A stretch of 59,637 nucleotides of DNA from a virus, in IMG/VR virus record IMGVR_UViG_3300047562_002733, positions 1 to 59,637 of that record; one strand, given 5' to 3'. A program made the translations under genes and the position numbers. Every line of letters starts with the position of its first letter. The first letter of the stretch is position 1. Of the stretch, positions 17,211-24,758 are shown one piece after another. The notes below the pieces were generated by a model. That model had not been told where the DNA came from. It saw only the letters and a list, made by a program, of their open reading frames with translations, and did no database searches.

Positions 17211-17250
17211 GCGGGGAGCTGATTCGTCAGCCCTCGCTTTTTCTTTTTTC
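17211..17250. terminator. Bidirectional terminator between convergent operons
   Basis: An imperfect GC stem (GCGGGGAGCTGA/TCAGCCCTCGC) followed by TTTTTCTTTTTTC ends rightward transcription after the helicase operon. The T tract lies inside the last codons of the leftward 73-aa gene. Confidence 0.7.
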
Positions 17251-17448
17251 TAGGGCGCTCACGACCCCGTCGTGCCTGATAAAAAGACCGACCGCTGGCC
17301 CGTCTTGAAACAGTGGCCTTACATAGTACATCAGTTCGCCTGTCTCTCTGTTGATGAACTGGCTCGAAGGCAGTGCTGCCCCAGTCGAGACGACTTTGGA
17401 GCCATCAAACATGTATCCAGGCAAGTAGTCTAGTAAGACTTGTTTCAT
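17227..17448 (-). CDS. Hypothetical protein (73 aa) downstream of the endolysin
   Basis: Start overlaps the endolysin stop (ATGA). The sequence has FINRETGELMYYVRPLFQDGPAVGLFIRHDGVV, a likely all-beta small domain. Last gene of the leftward late operon. Unknown role. Confidence 0.65.
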   Translation of the reverse strand: MKQVLLDYLPGYMFDGSKVVSTGAALPSSQFINRETGELMYYVRPLFQDGPAVGLFIRHDGVVSALEKRKSEG

Positions 17449-18527
17449 CGTTCAATCACCCACAGCCATCCATCGGAGCTCGAATGGATCAGCCACCGCT
17501 TCATTAGGTTTTTTCTCGAATACCTAACGTTGCAACCGTCCTTAGGGCCGATTCTGGGATAACCACCGTTGATTAGGTCAAGCTCGCCAAATGGGTCGTG
17601 AACATGGAAGTTTGCACTGTCGTACCCGATCAGCGTCACCCAGTGCCCGCCGCCGGACGGCCTGGCAATATTGCCCTTATGCAGGATCCCAATAGGAACT
17701 GCAATCTTTTTGTCGAGCAGGTCGCATAGCATTTTCTCCGTACCATTCTGGCGAAACTGGGCCTTTAAGCCAAGGTGTGCCAAGGCCTTTTGGTGCGCAA
17801 TCTGAGCAGTTGTGTCCCCAAAGCGATTCACAATATCAAGATAGCTGTCGTCGTCACCAATAATGGTTGGGTCAATTTGTTCGACTCTCATTGCGATAGA
17901 ACTGGATTGACACATCCTTTCACCCTGCCACGTCTTGCTGTCTCGCTGATAAAAATAAGGAACATTTAACGGGAAAACAGTACCAGTTGCCGCCGACTGT
18001 TTTCGCCAAAGATTTGTGAATGTCTTCTTTTCCTCTAGTGATAACACACTGTTAATGTACTGAAGCGCTTCGATCTGATGAGGAGCACCAACGTAGTTTT
18101 CTGGCACATTGGTCAAATCTACATAATCGGTAGTCGTTGTCATGATCTTCAACAGCTTCTGAGCGTACCAGGGATCAGTAGCATATCCTTCCGAAACCAG
18201 CATATACGCCGCGTCTTCAATCGTCTTAGCGTTATTGACTCCACGGTATCCCTTGTAGTCCTTGTACCATCGATCAACTAAGTATTGAACACATTCTTTT
18301 GGTGATGCAAAATCAATGAAGGAATCTTTAATTGTGACTTCTTTGCCCCCGTAGTATTCTAATGTCGTCTTTACAGTGCCAGGTCCCTTCAGCCCGAAGA
18401 AGTTATTTTTACCGCTTACGTATTTCCCATGACCACTCTCTAGCTTGAATTGTGCAACAACAAGTTCAGGCCATCTTGCTCCTGCTTCTTGCGCGTACTG
18501 AAGTATCTGGCTGGCTGAGGTGGTCAC
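17445..18527 (-). CDS. Endolysin: glucosaminidase plus C39-like peptidase
   Basis: 360 aa, GTG start directly after the upstream TAA. Residues 1-135 match the glucosaminidase fold, with E30 in FKLESGHGKY. Residues about 185-360 match C39-type papain-fold peptidases, with C206 (ERMCQSSS), H295 (GGGHWVTLIGYD) and D311 (HVHDPFG). It cuts both glycan and peptide bonds of peptidoglycan. The genes upstream of it encode membrane proteins that could be holins. Confidence 0.88.
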   Translation of the reverse strand: MTTSASQILQYAQEAGARWPELVVAQFKLESGHGKYVSGKNNFFGLKGPGTVKTTLEYYGGKEVTIKDSFIDFASPKECVQYLVDRWYKDYKGYRGVNNAKTIEDAAYMLVSEGYATDPWYAQKLLKIMTTTTDYVDLTNVPENYVGAPHQIEALQYINSVLSLEEKKTFTNLWRKQSAATGTVFPLNVPYFYQRDSKTWQGERMCQSSSIAMRVEQIDPTIIGDDDSYLDIVNRFGDTTAQIAHQKALAHLGLKAQFRQNGTEKMLCDLLDKKIAVPIGILHKGNIARPSGGGHWVTLIGYDSANFHVHDPFGELDLINGGYPRIGPKDGCNVRYSRKNLMKRWLIHSSSDGWLWVIER

Positions 18528-18878
18528 TTATTGCGAGTGGTAACTGCGCTCTATCTTTCCTTTTTCGTGGTTGATTTCAGTTGGCCGACTGATACTAATT
18601 GAGTCCTTACCAACCATCCATGCAATAACTATCGCTAGAATCGGTATTGCGAAATCACGGGCCAAGGAGACGATGCCATTTGCTGCACCTTTACTGGAGG
18701 AAATTGAGTTCTCCATTATCGTTTGGCGTGTTTCTATTACATCAATCCTGGCATGAATGTCCTTCAATGACATTTGAAAGCCGGAGACATTTGAAGACAA
18801 TGTCTCCATTAGTCCTTCTAATTTTCCCAGCTTTAGGTAAATCTCGTTTTGCGAGATCTGCGAATCGCTTTTCTCCAT
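18528..18878 (-). CDS. Coiled-coil, tail-anchored membrane protein (holin-class candidate)
   Basis: 116 aa from the ATG at 18878, one base past the upstream stop; the longer frame is not needed. A long coiled coil (about 10-65: LEGLMETLSS, IHARIDVIETRQ) is followed by one transmembrane helix FAIPILAIVIAWMVG. This is the layout of XhlA-type haemolysin/holin-associated proteins. Confidence 0.6.
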   Translation of the reverse strand: MEKSDSQISQNEIYLKLGKLEGLMETLSSNVSGFQMSLKDIHARIDVIETRQTIMENSISSSKGAANGIVSLARDFAIPILAIVIAWMVGKDSISISRPTEINHEKGKIERSYHSQ

Positions 18879-18879
18879 C

Positions 18880-19146
18880 TTACTCTTGAAACGCCTTGAT
18901 AGCGCCAACAATGGGAGAATAAAGTTCGATTACTTTGTTGATCTGACGCTTGGTTGCCTTTTTACCAGTCACACCTTCAATGGCTCTGGTAATTAGCTCC
19001 TTAACCTCATAGCCCGTGGCATGACCAATCATTCCAGGGAGGTACTTGTCGATATCATTGAAGATAAAAGGAAGCAGGTCGTTGAATCGTTTCCGACCAC
19101 GAAAAAAGTCGATTACCAGAGAAGCAGTCTTCCAGAACTTCTTCAT
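18880..19146 (-). CDS. Hypothetical lysis-region protein (88 aa)
   Basis: Basic helical protein (FRGRKRFNDLLPFIFNDIDKYLPG). Its ATG overlaps the stop of the upstream membrane gene, and its stop nearly touches the next start. No motif recognised. Position suggests a lysis or virion role. Confidence 0.6.
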   Translation of the reverse strand: MKKFWKTASLVIDFFRGRKRFNDLLPFIFNDIDKYLPGMIGHATGYEVKELITRAIEGVTGKKATKRQINKVIELYSPIVGAIKAFQE

Positions 19147-19409
19147 GATACCTCCCGGTCATTAGAACGGCTTCTACCAGAGGAGGATCCAGACTTACCA
19201 GACACTGGTGAATCAGCGAGCCAAGCTAGCAAGGTACCAGGGATTGCCGTAGCAGCGCCCCTGAGCTCCGCTCGTTGTGATTCACATTGTCCGGGTCGTC
19301 TTGCTTCGCAGTTCACAAGATCATACACAGCAACCGATCCCCATGCTGCATAGCAAACGAGGACTGATCGTATGATCAAGAAGGCGAATGGATTAGCCAA
19401 ATCCAGCAA
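19143..19409 (-). CDS. Small membrane protein (88 aa), possible holin
   Basis: TTG is the only plausible start (AGGAAG upstream). Hydrophobic N-terminus (FAFLIIRSVLVCYAAWGSVAVYDL), a CEARRPGQC loop, a second weak hydrophobic stretch and a Ser-rich tail. Two membrane segments next to an endolysin fit a holin. Confidence 0.5.
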   Translation of the reverse strand: MLDLANPFAFLIIRSVLVCYAAWGSVAVYDLVNCEARRPGQCESQRAELRGAATAIPGTLLAWLADSPVSGKSGSSSGRSRSNDREVS

Positions 19410-19438
19410 GAAGATACTCTAGTCTTCCTGCTCGGTTA

Positions 19439-19741
19439 TCACTTAGAAGATTTTTTAGTGCCTTTCCCAGGTGCTAGTCGCGGGTTTTTACCGTGACCAT
19501 TACGAGCCCTGTTCTTGGAAGCATTTTCCAGTTTGAATCCACCGCCAGAGGCGTGGGAAACATCAGGCCCTCCCTTGCCCATGATCCCCCTGGCACGCCG
19601 TTCTCGCGCCAACTCTGCCCTGTATTCCTTGCGATCGGGCCGAGCATTGCGCTTTTTGTCGTAGGCGAGCTTCTTCTTGTACGCCTCTGGGTTGTTGGCG
19701 TAGAAGTCAGCAGTGGATCTCTTCTTCTTGCGCTCGGCCAT
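19439..19741 (-). CDS. Basic protein with NPEAY...SKNRARNG signature (paralogue of 50034-50303)
   Basis: 100 aa, very rich in Lys/Arg/Gly. It has a conserved order: Y-x-NNPEAYKKK, RAELARERRARG, DVSHASGGGFKLENASKNRARNG. The same order occurs in the 89-aa gene at 50034-50303, so the phage carries two copies. Function unknown; the charge suggests nucleic-acid or capsid-interior binding. Confidence 0.75.
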   Translation of the reverse strand: MAERKKKRSTADFYANNPEAYKKKLAYDKKRNARPDRKEYRAELARERRARGIMGKGGPDVSHASGGGFKLENASKNRARNGHGKNPRLAPGKGTKKSSK

Positions 19742-19748
19742 GGTGATC

Positions 19749-19862
19749 CTACTTACTCTTTAGACTTCCGTTACTCTTTTTTTTCGCTTTTTGCTTGCTT
19801 GGTTTTTGCTGTTTTGATTGCGGTTTTGCAAATGGAGCGGCAATCATACGAGACATCGGCAT
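19749..19862 (-). CDS. Small Lys-rich peptide (37 aa)
   Basis: ATG two bases after the upstream TAG; the ORF fills the gap before the next gene. PSKQKAKKKSNGSLKSK is strongly basic. Possibly a minor virion or DNA-binding peptide. Confidence 0.5.
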   Translation of the reverse strand: MPMSRMIAAPFAKPQSKQQKPSKQKAKKKSNGSLKSK

Positions 19863-19864
19863 GG

Positions 19865-20053
19865 CTAAATCAGCGAATTGTCTTTATTCAATTGACCCGC
19901 CTCATACTGACTTGGCCCAAGGCTGCCATCGGAAACCGGATCAAAAATTTGGCGGTGCTTGATAACAGGATGGACAGCTTTGATGTCAGCATCCAGGTTT
20001 GTGCCGTCCTCCAAAATGCGTGGACCTATTGTGTAAACAGGTTCTTGCATCAT
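19865..20053 (-). CDS. Hypothetical protein (62 aa)
   Basis: Start overlaps the upstream stop (ATGA). Sequence MMQEPVYTIGPRILEDG... gives no motif. Located among late genes. Confidence 0.55.
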   Translation of the reverse strand: MMQEPVYTIGPRILEDGTNLDADIKAVHPVIKHRQIFDPVSDGSLGPSQYEAGQLNKDNSLI

Positions 20054-20388
20054 AATGCCTCACAGGCTTCGATCATTTCCGCTTTGAGACTCGTCTGCTG
20101 AAGCTCAACACCTCGATCCTTGGCGTACTTGATTAATTCGGCTTTGGTCATGAATTCAAATGCTGGTTTTTCTGTTGCGCCTTCCACCTGAATTTCAACG
20201 ATAACTTCTTCTGTTTGTGCAACCGGTTCCGGCTCGGGCTCTGGCTCTGGTTGAATCTTCCGCTCCGGTTTAGGCCTACCTTCGGGCCTCCATCCCATGG
20301 CTATCAGGTCCCTGACTTCGCCCGTGAAGTAGACGGCTCGACGCTTGCCGTCTTTCACAAAATACTTGGGATAACCAGCGAGGTGCAT
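20050..20388 (-). CDS. Hypothetical protein with C-terminal HeH/SAP-like helix-extension-helix
   Basis: 112 aa. An N-terminal part (GYPKYFVKDGKRRAVYFTGEV) is joined by a Pro/Glu repeat linker (PEPEPEPEPV) to MTKAELIKYAKDRGVELQQTSLKAEMIEA, a HeH/LEM/SAP-like motif common in phage structural operons. Precedes a strong terminator-promoter boundary. Confidence 0.65.
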   Translation of the reverse strand: MHLAGYPKYFVKDGKRRAVYFTGEVRDLIAMGWRPEGRPKPERKIQPEPEPEPEPVAQTEEVIVEIQVEGATEKPAFEFMTKAELIKYAKDRGVELQQTSLKAEMIEACEAL

Positions 20389-20428
20389 GATGTTCTAGCG
20401 GTGTAATTAGTGTGCCAACAAAACAAAA

Positions 20429-20447
20429 CCCCGCCTTAAAGGCGGGG
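20429..20447 (-). terminator. Rho-independent terminator
   Basis: Perfect 7-bp stem CCCCGCC/GGCGGGG with a 5-nt loop, followed on the minus strand by TTTTGTTTTG. Terminates the 20473-20877 transcript. Confidence 0.85.
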
Positions 20448-20472
20448 TATTTTAGTAGCTACCGAATCAGAA

Positions 20473-20877
20473 TCAGTAGTTCACTTCGACGGCATCCAGG
20501 TAGACCGAGAAGCCGGAAATGGCACCAGCAGTACCGCCACCAGCCACGCCAGCGGTGTAGGCATACTTGATGTTCTGGCGACCCTCCCACAGAGCACCGC
20601 GAACATGATCAATGTAGACGCCATTGGCATCCACGTTGGCCAGGTCCGAGGAGGTGATTGTGTAGAACACCGCATCGGAATCATCGGCATCCTGGAATTC
20701 GATGGTAGCATCGGTACCACCACCAGCGGCCTGGACCACGGTGGCATCCAGAACGACGACACGGATGGTCTTGACGGTGCCCAGGTCAAGGCCCATGTCC
20801 TTGGCAGCGGTGGTCACCTTAGTATTTTCGTCAAGCAGAAAGGCTTCACGAATCGGATAAGTAGCGCGAGCGCCCAT
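20473..20877 (-). CDS. Probable virion protein (134 aa)
   Basis: Beta-rich, low in Lys, with a smooth composition typical of phage decoration or tail proteins (MGARATYPIREAFLLDEN..., DATIEFQDADDSDAVFY). It has its own GGTATCCTA motif 55 nt upstream, an AGGAG ribosome site and its own terminator, so it is a separately expressed, probably abundant protein. Confidence 0.6.
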   Translation of the reverse strand: MGARATYPIREAFLLDENTKVTTAAKDMGLDLGTVKTIRVVVLDATVVQAAGGGTDATIEFQDADDSDAVFYTITSSDLANVDANGVYIDHVRGALWEGRQNIKYAYTAGVAGGGTAGAISGFSVYLDAVEVNY

Positions 20878-20932
20878 GACAATACTCCTGTTGAGAATGA
20901 CGTGCCTCGTAGAGAATCGGCCCCGTCATCAT

Positions 20933-20941
20933 TAGGATACC
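20933..20941 (-). promoter_or_regulatory. GGTATCCTA motif, candidate late promoter
   Basis: One of at least five GGYATMCTA motifs found 20-130 nt upstream of structural genes on the minus strand (others at 26897, 29839, 30678, 31973). It could be a -10 type element read by host or phage sigma. Confidence 0.45.
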
Positions 20942-20964
20942 AAGGAACACTAGGAAAAACAAAA

Positions 20965-21069
20965 ATGTCTTGCTTTACGAAGACAATCGGCGGCCTCAAC
21001 CCATGGGGAATGCCAAGTGATGGCGTCAATGGTAAGTTTATTAATCTTCACAGAAAAACAAAGAAATAA
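20965..21069 (+). CDS. Possible tiny plus-strand ORF (34 aa)
   Basis: The gap 20878-21131 has no minus-strand gene. The plus strand holds an ATG frame reading MSCFTKTIGGLNPWGMPSDG and on to RKTKK. Upstream AGGAAA could be a ribosome site. No independent support; it may be chance. Confidence 0.25.
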   Translation: MSCFTKTIGGLNPWGMPSDGVNGKFINLHRKTKK

Positions 21070-21131
21070 GAAAAGCGGCAGTACAGTAAAGCACGCCGCC
21101 GAGAAAACAGGCAAATTGCTAAATCGCAGGA

Positions 21132-21524
21132 CTAAGCGAGTGTCGGCCCTACGGCATAGAATGCGATCGATTCGTCAAGAAGTAGGGTGTTCTGGAGGCC
21201 TGCCTGGGTCATGTAAAACACCGGGATCATCGTGCCAAATTGATAGTGTTCAAGGGTAGGTGCATAAGCGAAATATTCAAGAGCACCGCCGTCGTATCCA
21301 TAGGCAAGTGCTGCATCACGCGCACCCAACTGATTCAGGTACCAAGGCGTGCTAGTAATTTGATCGCTGTATTGCTCAAAAGAGCCATAGATTAAACCGA
21401 CATTCTCGGGCTCCTTCGGCTCAACGGGGTTGTTGATAATTGGATCACGGGTCAGCAGATCACGATCACGAATCCGGTCACGCCGGCCGCCACGTCCACG
21501 CCCACGTCCACGATTTTTAGACAT
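21132..21524 (-). CDS. Hypothetical structural protein with RG-rich N-terminus
   Basis: 130 aa. It begins with an Arg-Gly repeat (SKNRGRGRGRGGRRDRIRDR) then a Tyr-rich body (FEQYSDQITSTPWYLNQLG, YGYDGGALEYFAYAP). No family recognised. Located in the fibre region. Confidence 0.6.
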   Translation of the reverse strand: MSKNRGRGRGRGGRRDRIRDRDLLTRDPIINNPVEPKEPENVGLIYGSFEQYSDQITSTPWYLNQLGARDAALAYGYDGGALEYFAYAPTLEHYQFGTMIPVFYMTQAGLQNTLLLDESIAFYAVGPTLA

Positions 21525-21590
21525 GATGAGAAAGCAAAGATTCTGGCTCTGGCGCCAGTAGGACCAGTGTAACGCCTTTGGGCTCGGTTT

Positions 21591-21722
21591 TTATTGAAAA
21601 AACATTAAGATCCCAGCATCCCACGCCAAGTCTGTTAGCGTGTCCACAGAGCCAACAATAGTTTGCCAGCACTGGGTTTCCGTTCCCTTGCTTGAGCCGT
21701 CCACCTGCAGCAACAGCGTCAA
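21591..21722 (-). CDS. Small protein (43 aa) after the fibre genes
   Basis: TTG start overlapping the stop of the frameshifted fibre tail (TTGA). LTLLLQVDGSSKGTETQCWQ, then VDTLTDLAWDAGILMFFQ is protein-like. The rest of 21525-21590 shows nothing clear. Confidence 0.38.
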   Translation of the reverse strand: MTLLLQVDGSSKGTETQCWQTIVGSVDTLTDLAWDAGILMFFQ

Positions 21723-21789
21723 GGGATGGCCGCTGCGAGGTCGTTCATCAGCGTGGTGACGCGGGCATCCAAGAGGGCGAGGTCAGATG
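21719..21789 (-). pseudogene. Out-of-frame C-terminal fibre remnant
   Basis: At the 3' end of the lectin gene the alternative frame reads SLTSDLALLDARVTTLMNDL and then AAAIP stop. This matches the C-terminus of the fibre protein at 23356-24114 (GESLDLAALDGRVTDLMTAI, GAAIP stop). Either a recombination scar or a frameshift-accessible extension. Confidence 0.55.
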
Positions 21790-22526
21790 TCAGGGAACGG
21801 TGCAGTAGGTGGGGTGAAGTTACTGGTGTAGCGGGCAACGCCTTGGGTGAGGCGAAATTCGTCAATATAGCATAGAACATCCTTGACGCCATCTGTGTAT
21901 GCACGCCCCAATAAAAGTGTCCTGCCGTTGTCGCCACCAGGGTCATAAACTGATTCAGCAGAAGTAAATTGACTCTTTATCTGTCCGTTTTCAAATGTGT
22001 ACCAGTTGCTTCCATTTCTGGTGATGCTCCAATGAAGCCAAGTGTCACGAACAATAGTAGTGAAGGGGACGTTTGCCGCTATGTTCCAGGCAGGAGAGTT
22101 TTGCCCGTTAATGTAGGAAACAACGCTTCCGGCACTGTCTCTGATGCTGAACGGTGAGAAGATAATGTTATTAGTTCCCCCTATGTATAAGGGGCTTGCT
22201 CCTTGCAGAAATGTAAAACCTGTCGGGAAATAAACCCAAAACTCAATAGTAAAATCACTGCTGCCTAGCCTCATTGCGTCGTCTACAGCCTGTAAGTAAT
22301 CCCCGTTTCCGTCAAAGTATAAAGCATTCCCAAATGTACTATTGCCATTTGGGTACGAAGGTGGAATGGTTGATGTAGTGTCGCCAAACTTGGTAATAGT
22401 CTTGGGCGATGGGCTGGAATCCAAAATGTTGCCGCTGCCGTCGGCGTTTCCGTGGAGCAGCAGAGAGACATTGTTTCTGTAGGGATCGGTTTCGTACTTC
22501 TGCGTCCCAGTAATAATCCAACTCAT
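21783..22526 (-). CDS. Concanavalin-A-like lectin (LamG) tail fibre protein
   Basis: 247 aa from the ATG at 22526 (TGATG with the tiny upstream ORF). LamG pattern: NNVSLLLHGNADGSGNILDS, ALYFDGNGDYLQA, FTIEFWVYFPTG, HWSITRNGSNWYTFENGQ, IDEFRLTQGVARYTSNFTPP. Likely carbohydrate-binding receptor module at the tail tip. Confidence 0.8.
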   Translation of the reverse strand: MSWIITGTQKYETDPYRNNVSLLLHGNADGSGNILDSSPSPKTITKFGDTTSTIPPSYPNGNSTFGNALYFDGNGDYLQAVDDAMRLGSSDFTIEFWVYFPTGFTFLQGASPLYIGGTNNIIFSPFSIRDSAGSVVSYINGQNSPAWNIAANVPFTTIVRDTWLHWSITRNGSNWYTFENGQIKSQFTSAESVYDPGGDNGRTLLLGRAYTDGVKDVLCYIDEFRLTQGVARYTSNFTPPTAPFPDI

Positions 22527-22638
22527 CACAACACCTCCTCAGTGCGCAGGGTCCAGGTCCAGGTCATGGGATTGCAGCCCCCAGGGCGGTCCAGGTGGCA
22601 GTGTCTTGTGGGGTGGTCGTGATGTAGGTCATGGTCAT
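22526..22638 (-). other. Two tiny coupled ORFs between fibre genes
   Basis: A 24-aa ORF (22564-22638; ends WTALGAAIP) and a 13-aa ORF (22526-22567; MTWTWTLRTEEVL) are chained by ATGA/TGATG overlaps to both neighbours. The GAAIP end matches full-length fibre C-termini, so the first looks like a fibre remnant. The second carries the GAGGAGGTG ribosome site of the lectin gene. Confidence 0.45.
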
Positions 22639-23312
22639 GGCAGGGCTATGCGGCGGAAGGCGCGGACTCTGTAAGAAACAGCTTTGCCTACAGCATCTCT
22701 AAACCCATCAAGAGGGCGATAGCGGGTAGCTCCTAATACGCTAGTTTCTGTTGAACACCAGTGAAAGGGATTACTTGCGGTTGAGAACCCTTGCGAAGAA
22801 GTGCTGAACGCCTCGACGCTTGTTACTGTGGGGTAAGTAGTCGTGAAGTTAGACTCTCTTTTGGGTACCGAATAAGCATTAACGCCTACACTTGTAATGT
22901 TTGCTACCGTGGATGGTTTTAGATTAAAATAAGCAATATCAAGCTCATAGAGGCTAGGTAGATACCAATCGGTAAAACCTCCAATACTTAGATTCACGCA
23001 AAACTCAGCAGCAGGGTGATCTGCAATACCTGCTGTCACCATTGCAGCGGTGTTGGCGGCACCATCAAACTCGCTGGATGCGCCTCCAGTGGTTGTGGCT
23101 GCGGTTTTCCACTGCAGGTCGGTGGTCAACGTGTACCCAGTCCCAGTAGCACCAGTCTCGCTAGGAGCGATAATCAGCGCATGGGTAGGGTTCCCATCAG
23201 CGGTGTGGCTGATGTAGCCAGCAAAATAACCACCGCCCCAGGGTTCACCGATGACAGCCGGATACTGCTGGATGCGGCTTAGCGTCAACTTGCCTGGCAC
23301 GTAGATCGTCAT
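22635..23312 (-). CDS. DUF1566-like tail protein (C-type-lectin-like fold)
   Basis: 225 aa. GYFAGYISHTADGNPTHALIIAP and GFTDWYLPSLYELDIAYFN, with a late WCSTE and YRVRAFRR, match DUF1566-type domains found in phage adhesins. Likely a receptor-binding module. Coupled to neighbours by tiny ORFs. Confidence 0.7.
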   Translation of the reverse strand: MTIYVPGKLTLSRIQQYPAVIGEPWGGGYFAGYISHTADGNPTHALIIAPSETGATGTGYTLTTDLQWKTAATTTGGASSEFDGAANTAAMVTAGIADHPAAEFCVNLSIGGFTDWYLPSLYELDIAYFNLKPSTVANITSVGVNAYSVPKRESNFTTTYPTVTSVEAFSTSSQGFSTASNPFHWCSTETSVLGATRYRPLDGFRDAVGKAVSYRVRAFRRIALP

Positions 23313-23359
23313 CGCATCACCTCCCTGGTCGTAGCGTTACAAGATTGTGCGTGGGTCAT
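23309..23359 (-). other. Tiny coupling ORF (16 aa)
   Basis: MTHAQSCNATTREVMR: its ATG overlaps the upstream fibre stop, its TGA overlaps the next ATG, and it encodes the AGGGAGGTGATG ribosome site. Probably acts in translational coupling rather than as a protein. Confidence 0.4.
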
Positions 23360-24114
23360 GGTATAGCGGCTCCGATAGCGGTCATCAGGTCGGTCACGCG
23401 ACCATCGAGGGCGGCCAGGTCTAGGGATTCGCCGATGGAGTAGAAGGCGATGACATTGGTCGAATAACCGCCTCCGCCAGAGTACGCAAATACGGAAACA
23501 CTTTGTCCTGCAGTTGGGGACTGGGAGGCAGTAGATACAGTCTGAGTGGCAGAGTCTCTTCTACGTGCATACGCAGAACTTGAAGATCTAGATGTGCCCC
23601 AGAATCCAAAACCTCCAGACCACGCAGTAACAGTAGATGACCGTATGCTTGTATTGAACCCGTTAAGGAAGTTTCTACCGGCTAGGTTGTTTCCTGTTCC
23701 TATTGCAAACCCAGTTCCTGATGTATTCCATACTGCATTGTGATTGTCGTCTTGGGGATCAGCATCGTTAGCCCTGTTGCTATCCAGATAGTTATCTGTC
23801 CCATTCCCCTGTAGCCCAGTCTTACGGTTGTAGTTCCAACCTCCTTCGGTGCCGTATTTGGTTGGTGCAGTCCCCACCAACGGCACCAACGCGCCCTGCA
23901 ACGTCCTCGCCCCAGCCAAGATGCAACTTGCCTTGATGGCGCTCCAGATCCCATCCTGCTTGCAGCCGATCACGAAGTTGTTGATGGCATACCGCACGCC
24001 GGTTTCCAGTGCCCCGATACCGGGAGATGCGATTTCATCCGCCGCTTCCACGGCCTCGATGTAGGCCGAGGCGTCAACGTCAAACTGAAACCCAGGCCGC
24101 CAGGTCAGGCTCAT
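23356..24114 (-). CDS. Tail fibre protein
   Basis: 252 aa. Starts MSLTWRPGFQFDVDA..., contains a helical IKASCILAGARTLQGALVPL segment, then a beta-rich, Gly/Ser/Asn-rich part (WNTSGTGFAIGTGNN) and ends FYSIGESLDLAALDGRVTDL. This C-terminal motif recurs downstream as a fragment. Domain resembles LamG-like adhesins; receptor role inferred. Confidence 0.65.
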   Translation of the reverse strand: MSLTWRPGFQFDVDASAYIEAVEAADEIASPGIGALETGVRYAINNFVIGCKQDGIWSAIKASCILAGARTLQGALVPLVGTAPTKYGTEGGWNYNRKTGLQGNGTDNYLDSNRANDADPQDDNHNAVWNTSGTGFAIGTGNNLAGRNFLNGFNTSIRSSTVTAWSGGFGFWGTSRSSSSAYARRRDSATQTVSTASQSPTAGQSVSVFAYSGGGGYSTNVIAFYSIGESLDLAALDGRVTDLMTAIGAAIP

Positions 24115-24758
24115 TGCGCACCCCCAGGTGTGGGACGGGCATAGAACAGGATCTCCCCAGGGCGCGAGGCATCCAAGAGGCCCAAGTTCACCAGCAGCTC
24201 CAGGCCGGCGATAGCGCGGGGATCATCTAGAGCCACCAAGGGGGATGCGAACAGCTCATCTAGGAGGGCTTGCACCTGGGTGGCCTGGGCGTTGTGGGCC
24301 TCTGCTGCGTCGATTTCAGCCTGGTTGGTGGTTGCGATTGCAGCCATGTAGCTATCGAACACCGCTTGATACATCGCCGTCTCTTCTGCTGTTGGTTCTT
24401 CAATCAACGCATAGGCGGCCACCATGTCGTCATACGCCTGCTGTTCGTCGGCGGTTGGAACACCAGGGATGGGATCTGGTACGGGTACGGTGTCCTGGGC
24501 GGCAGCCAGGATGTTGCCGTACTCCTGGGGTGTGAAGCGGGCGACAAAGGCAGCGCTGGTGATGACGCCATAGCTGTTGGCATCAGCAAAGCGGTGGCCG
24601 TCTTGGGTGAGCAGGAATGTGCAGTAGTCCTCGGGGGACATCTTGGCAGTATTGGAAGCAAACACCAGCCCGTCAATAACGCGAGGGGCGGTGATGGTGA
24701 TGGTCAGGGAATCAAGGGCCATGGGACTAGCAGCGGAGGTGTCAACAGAGGATGTCAT
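24111..24758 (-). CDS. Tail-associated protein (215 aa)
   Basis: N-terminal beta part (SLTITITAPRVIDGLVFASN), a Pro-rich linker (VPVPDPIPGVPTADE) and a long Ala-rich helix (EIDAAEAHNAQATQVQALLDEL). Resembles a tail fibre chaperone or connector by composition. Overlaps both neighbours (ATGA, TGATG type). Confidence 0.55.
   Translation of the reverse strand: MTSSVDTSAASPMALDSLTITITAPRVIDGLVFASNTAKMSPEDYCTFLLTQDGHRFADANSYGVITSAAFVARFTPQEYGNILAAAQDTVPVPDPIPGVPTADEQQAYDDMVAAYALIEEPTAEETAMYQAVFDSYMAAIATTNQAEIDAAEAHNAQATQVQALLDELFASPLVALDDPRAIAGLELLVNLGLLDASRPGEILFYARPTPGGAQ

Noticed and set aside
19493-20101. 202-aa plus-strand ORF
   Set aside because: Antisense to four coupled leftward genes including the NPEAY protein.
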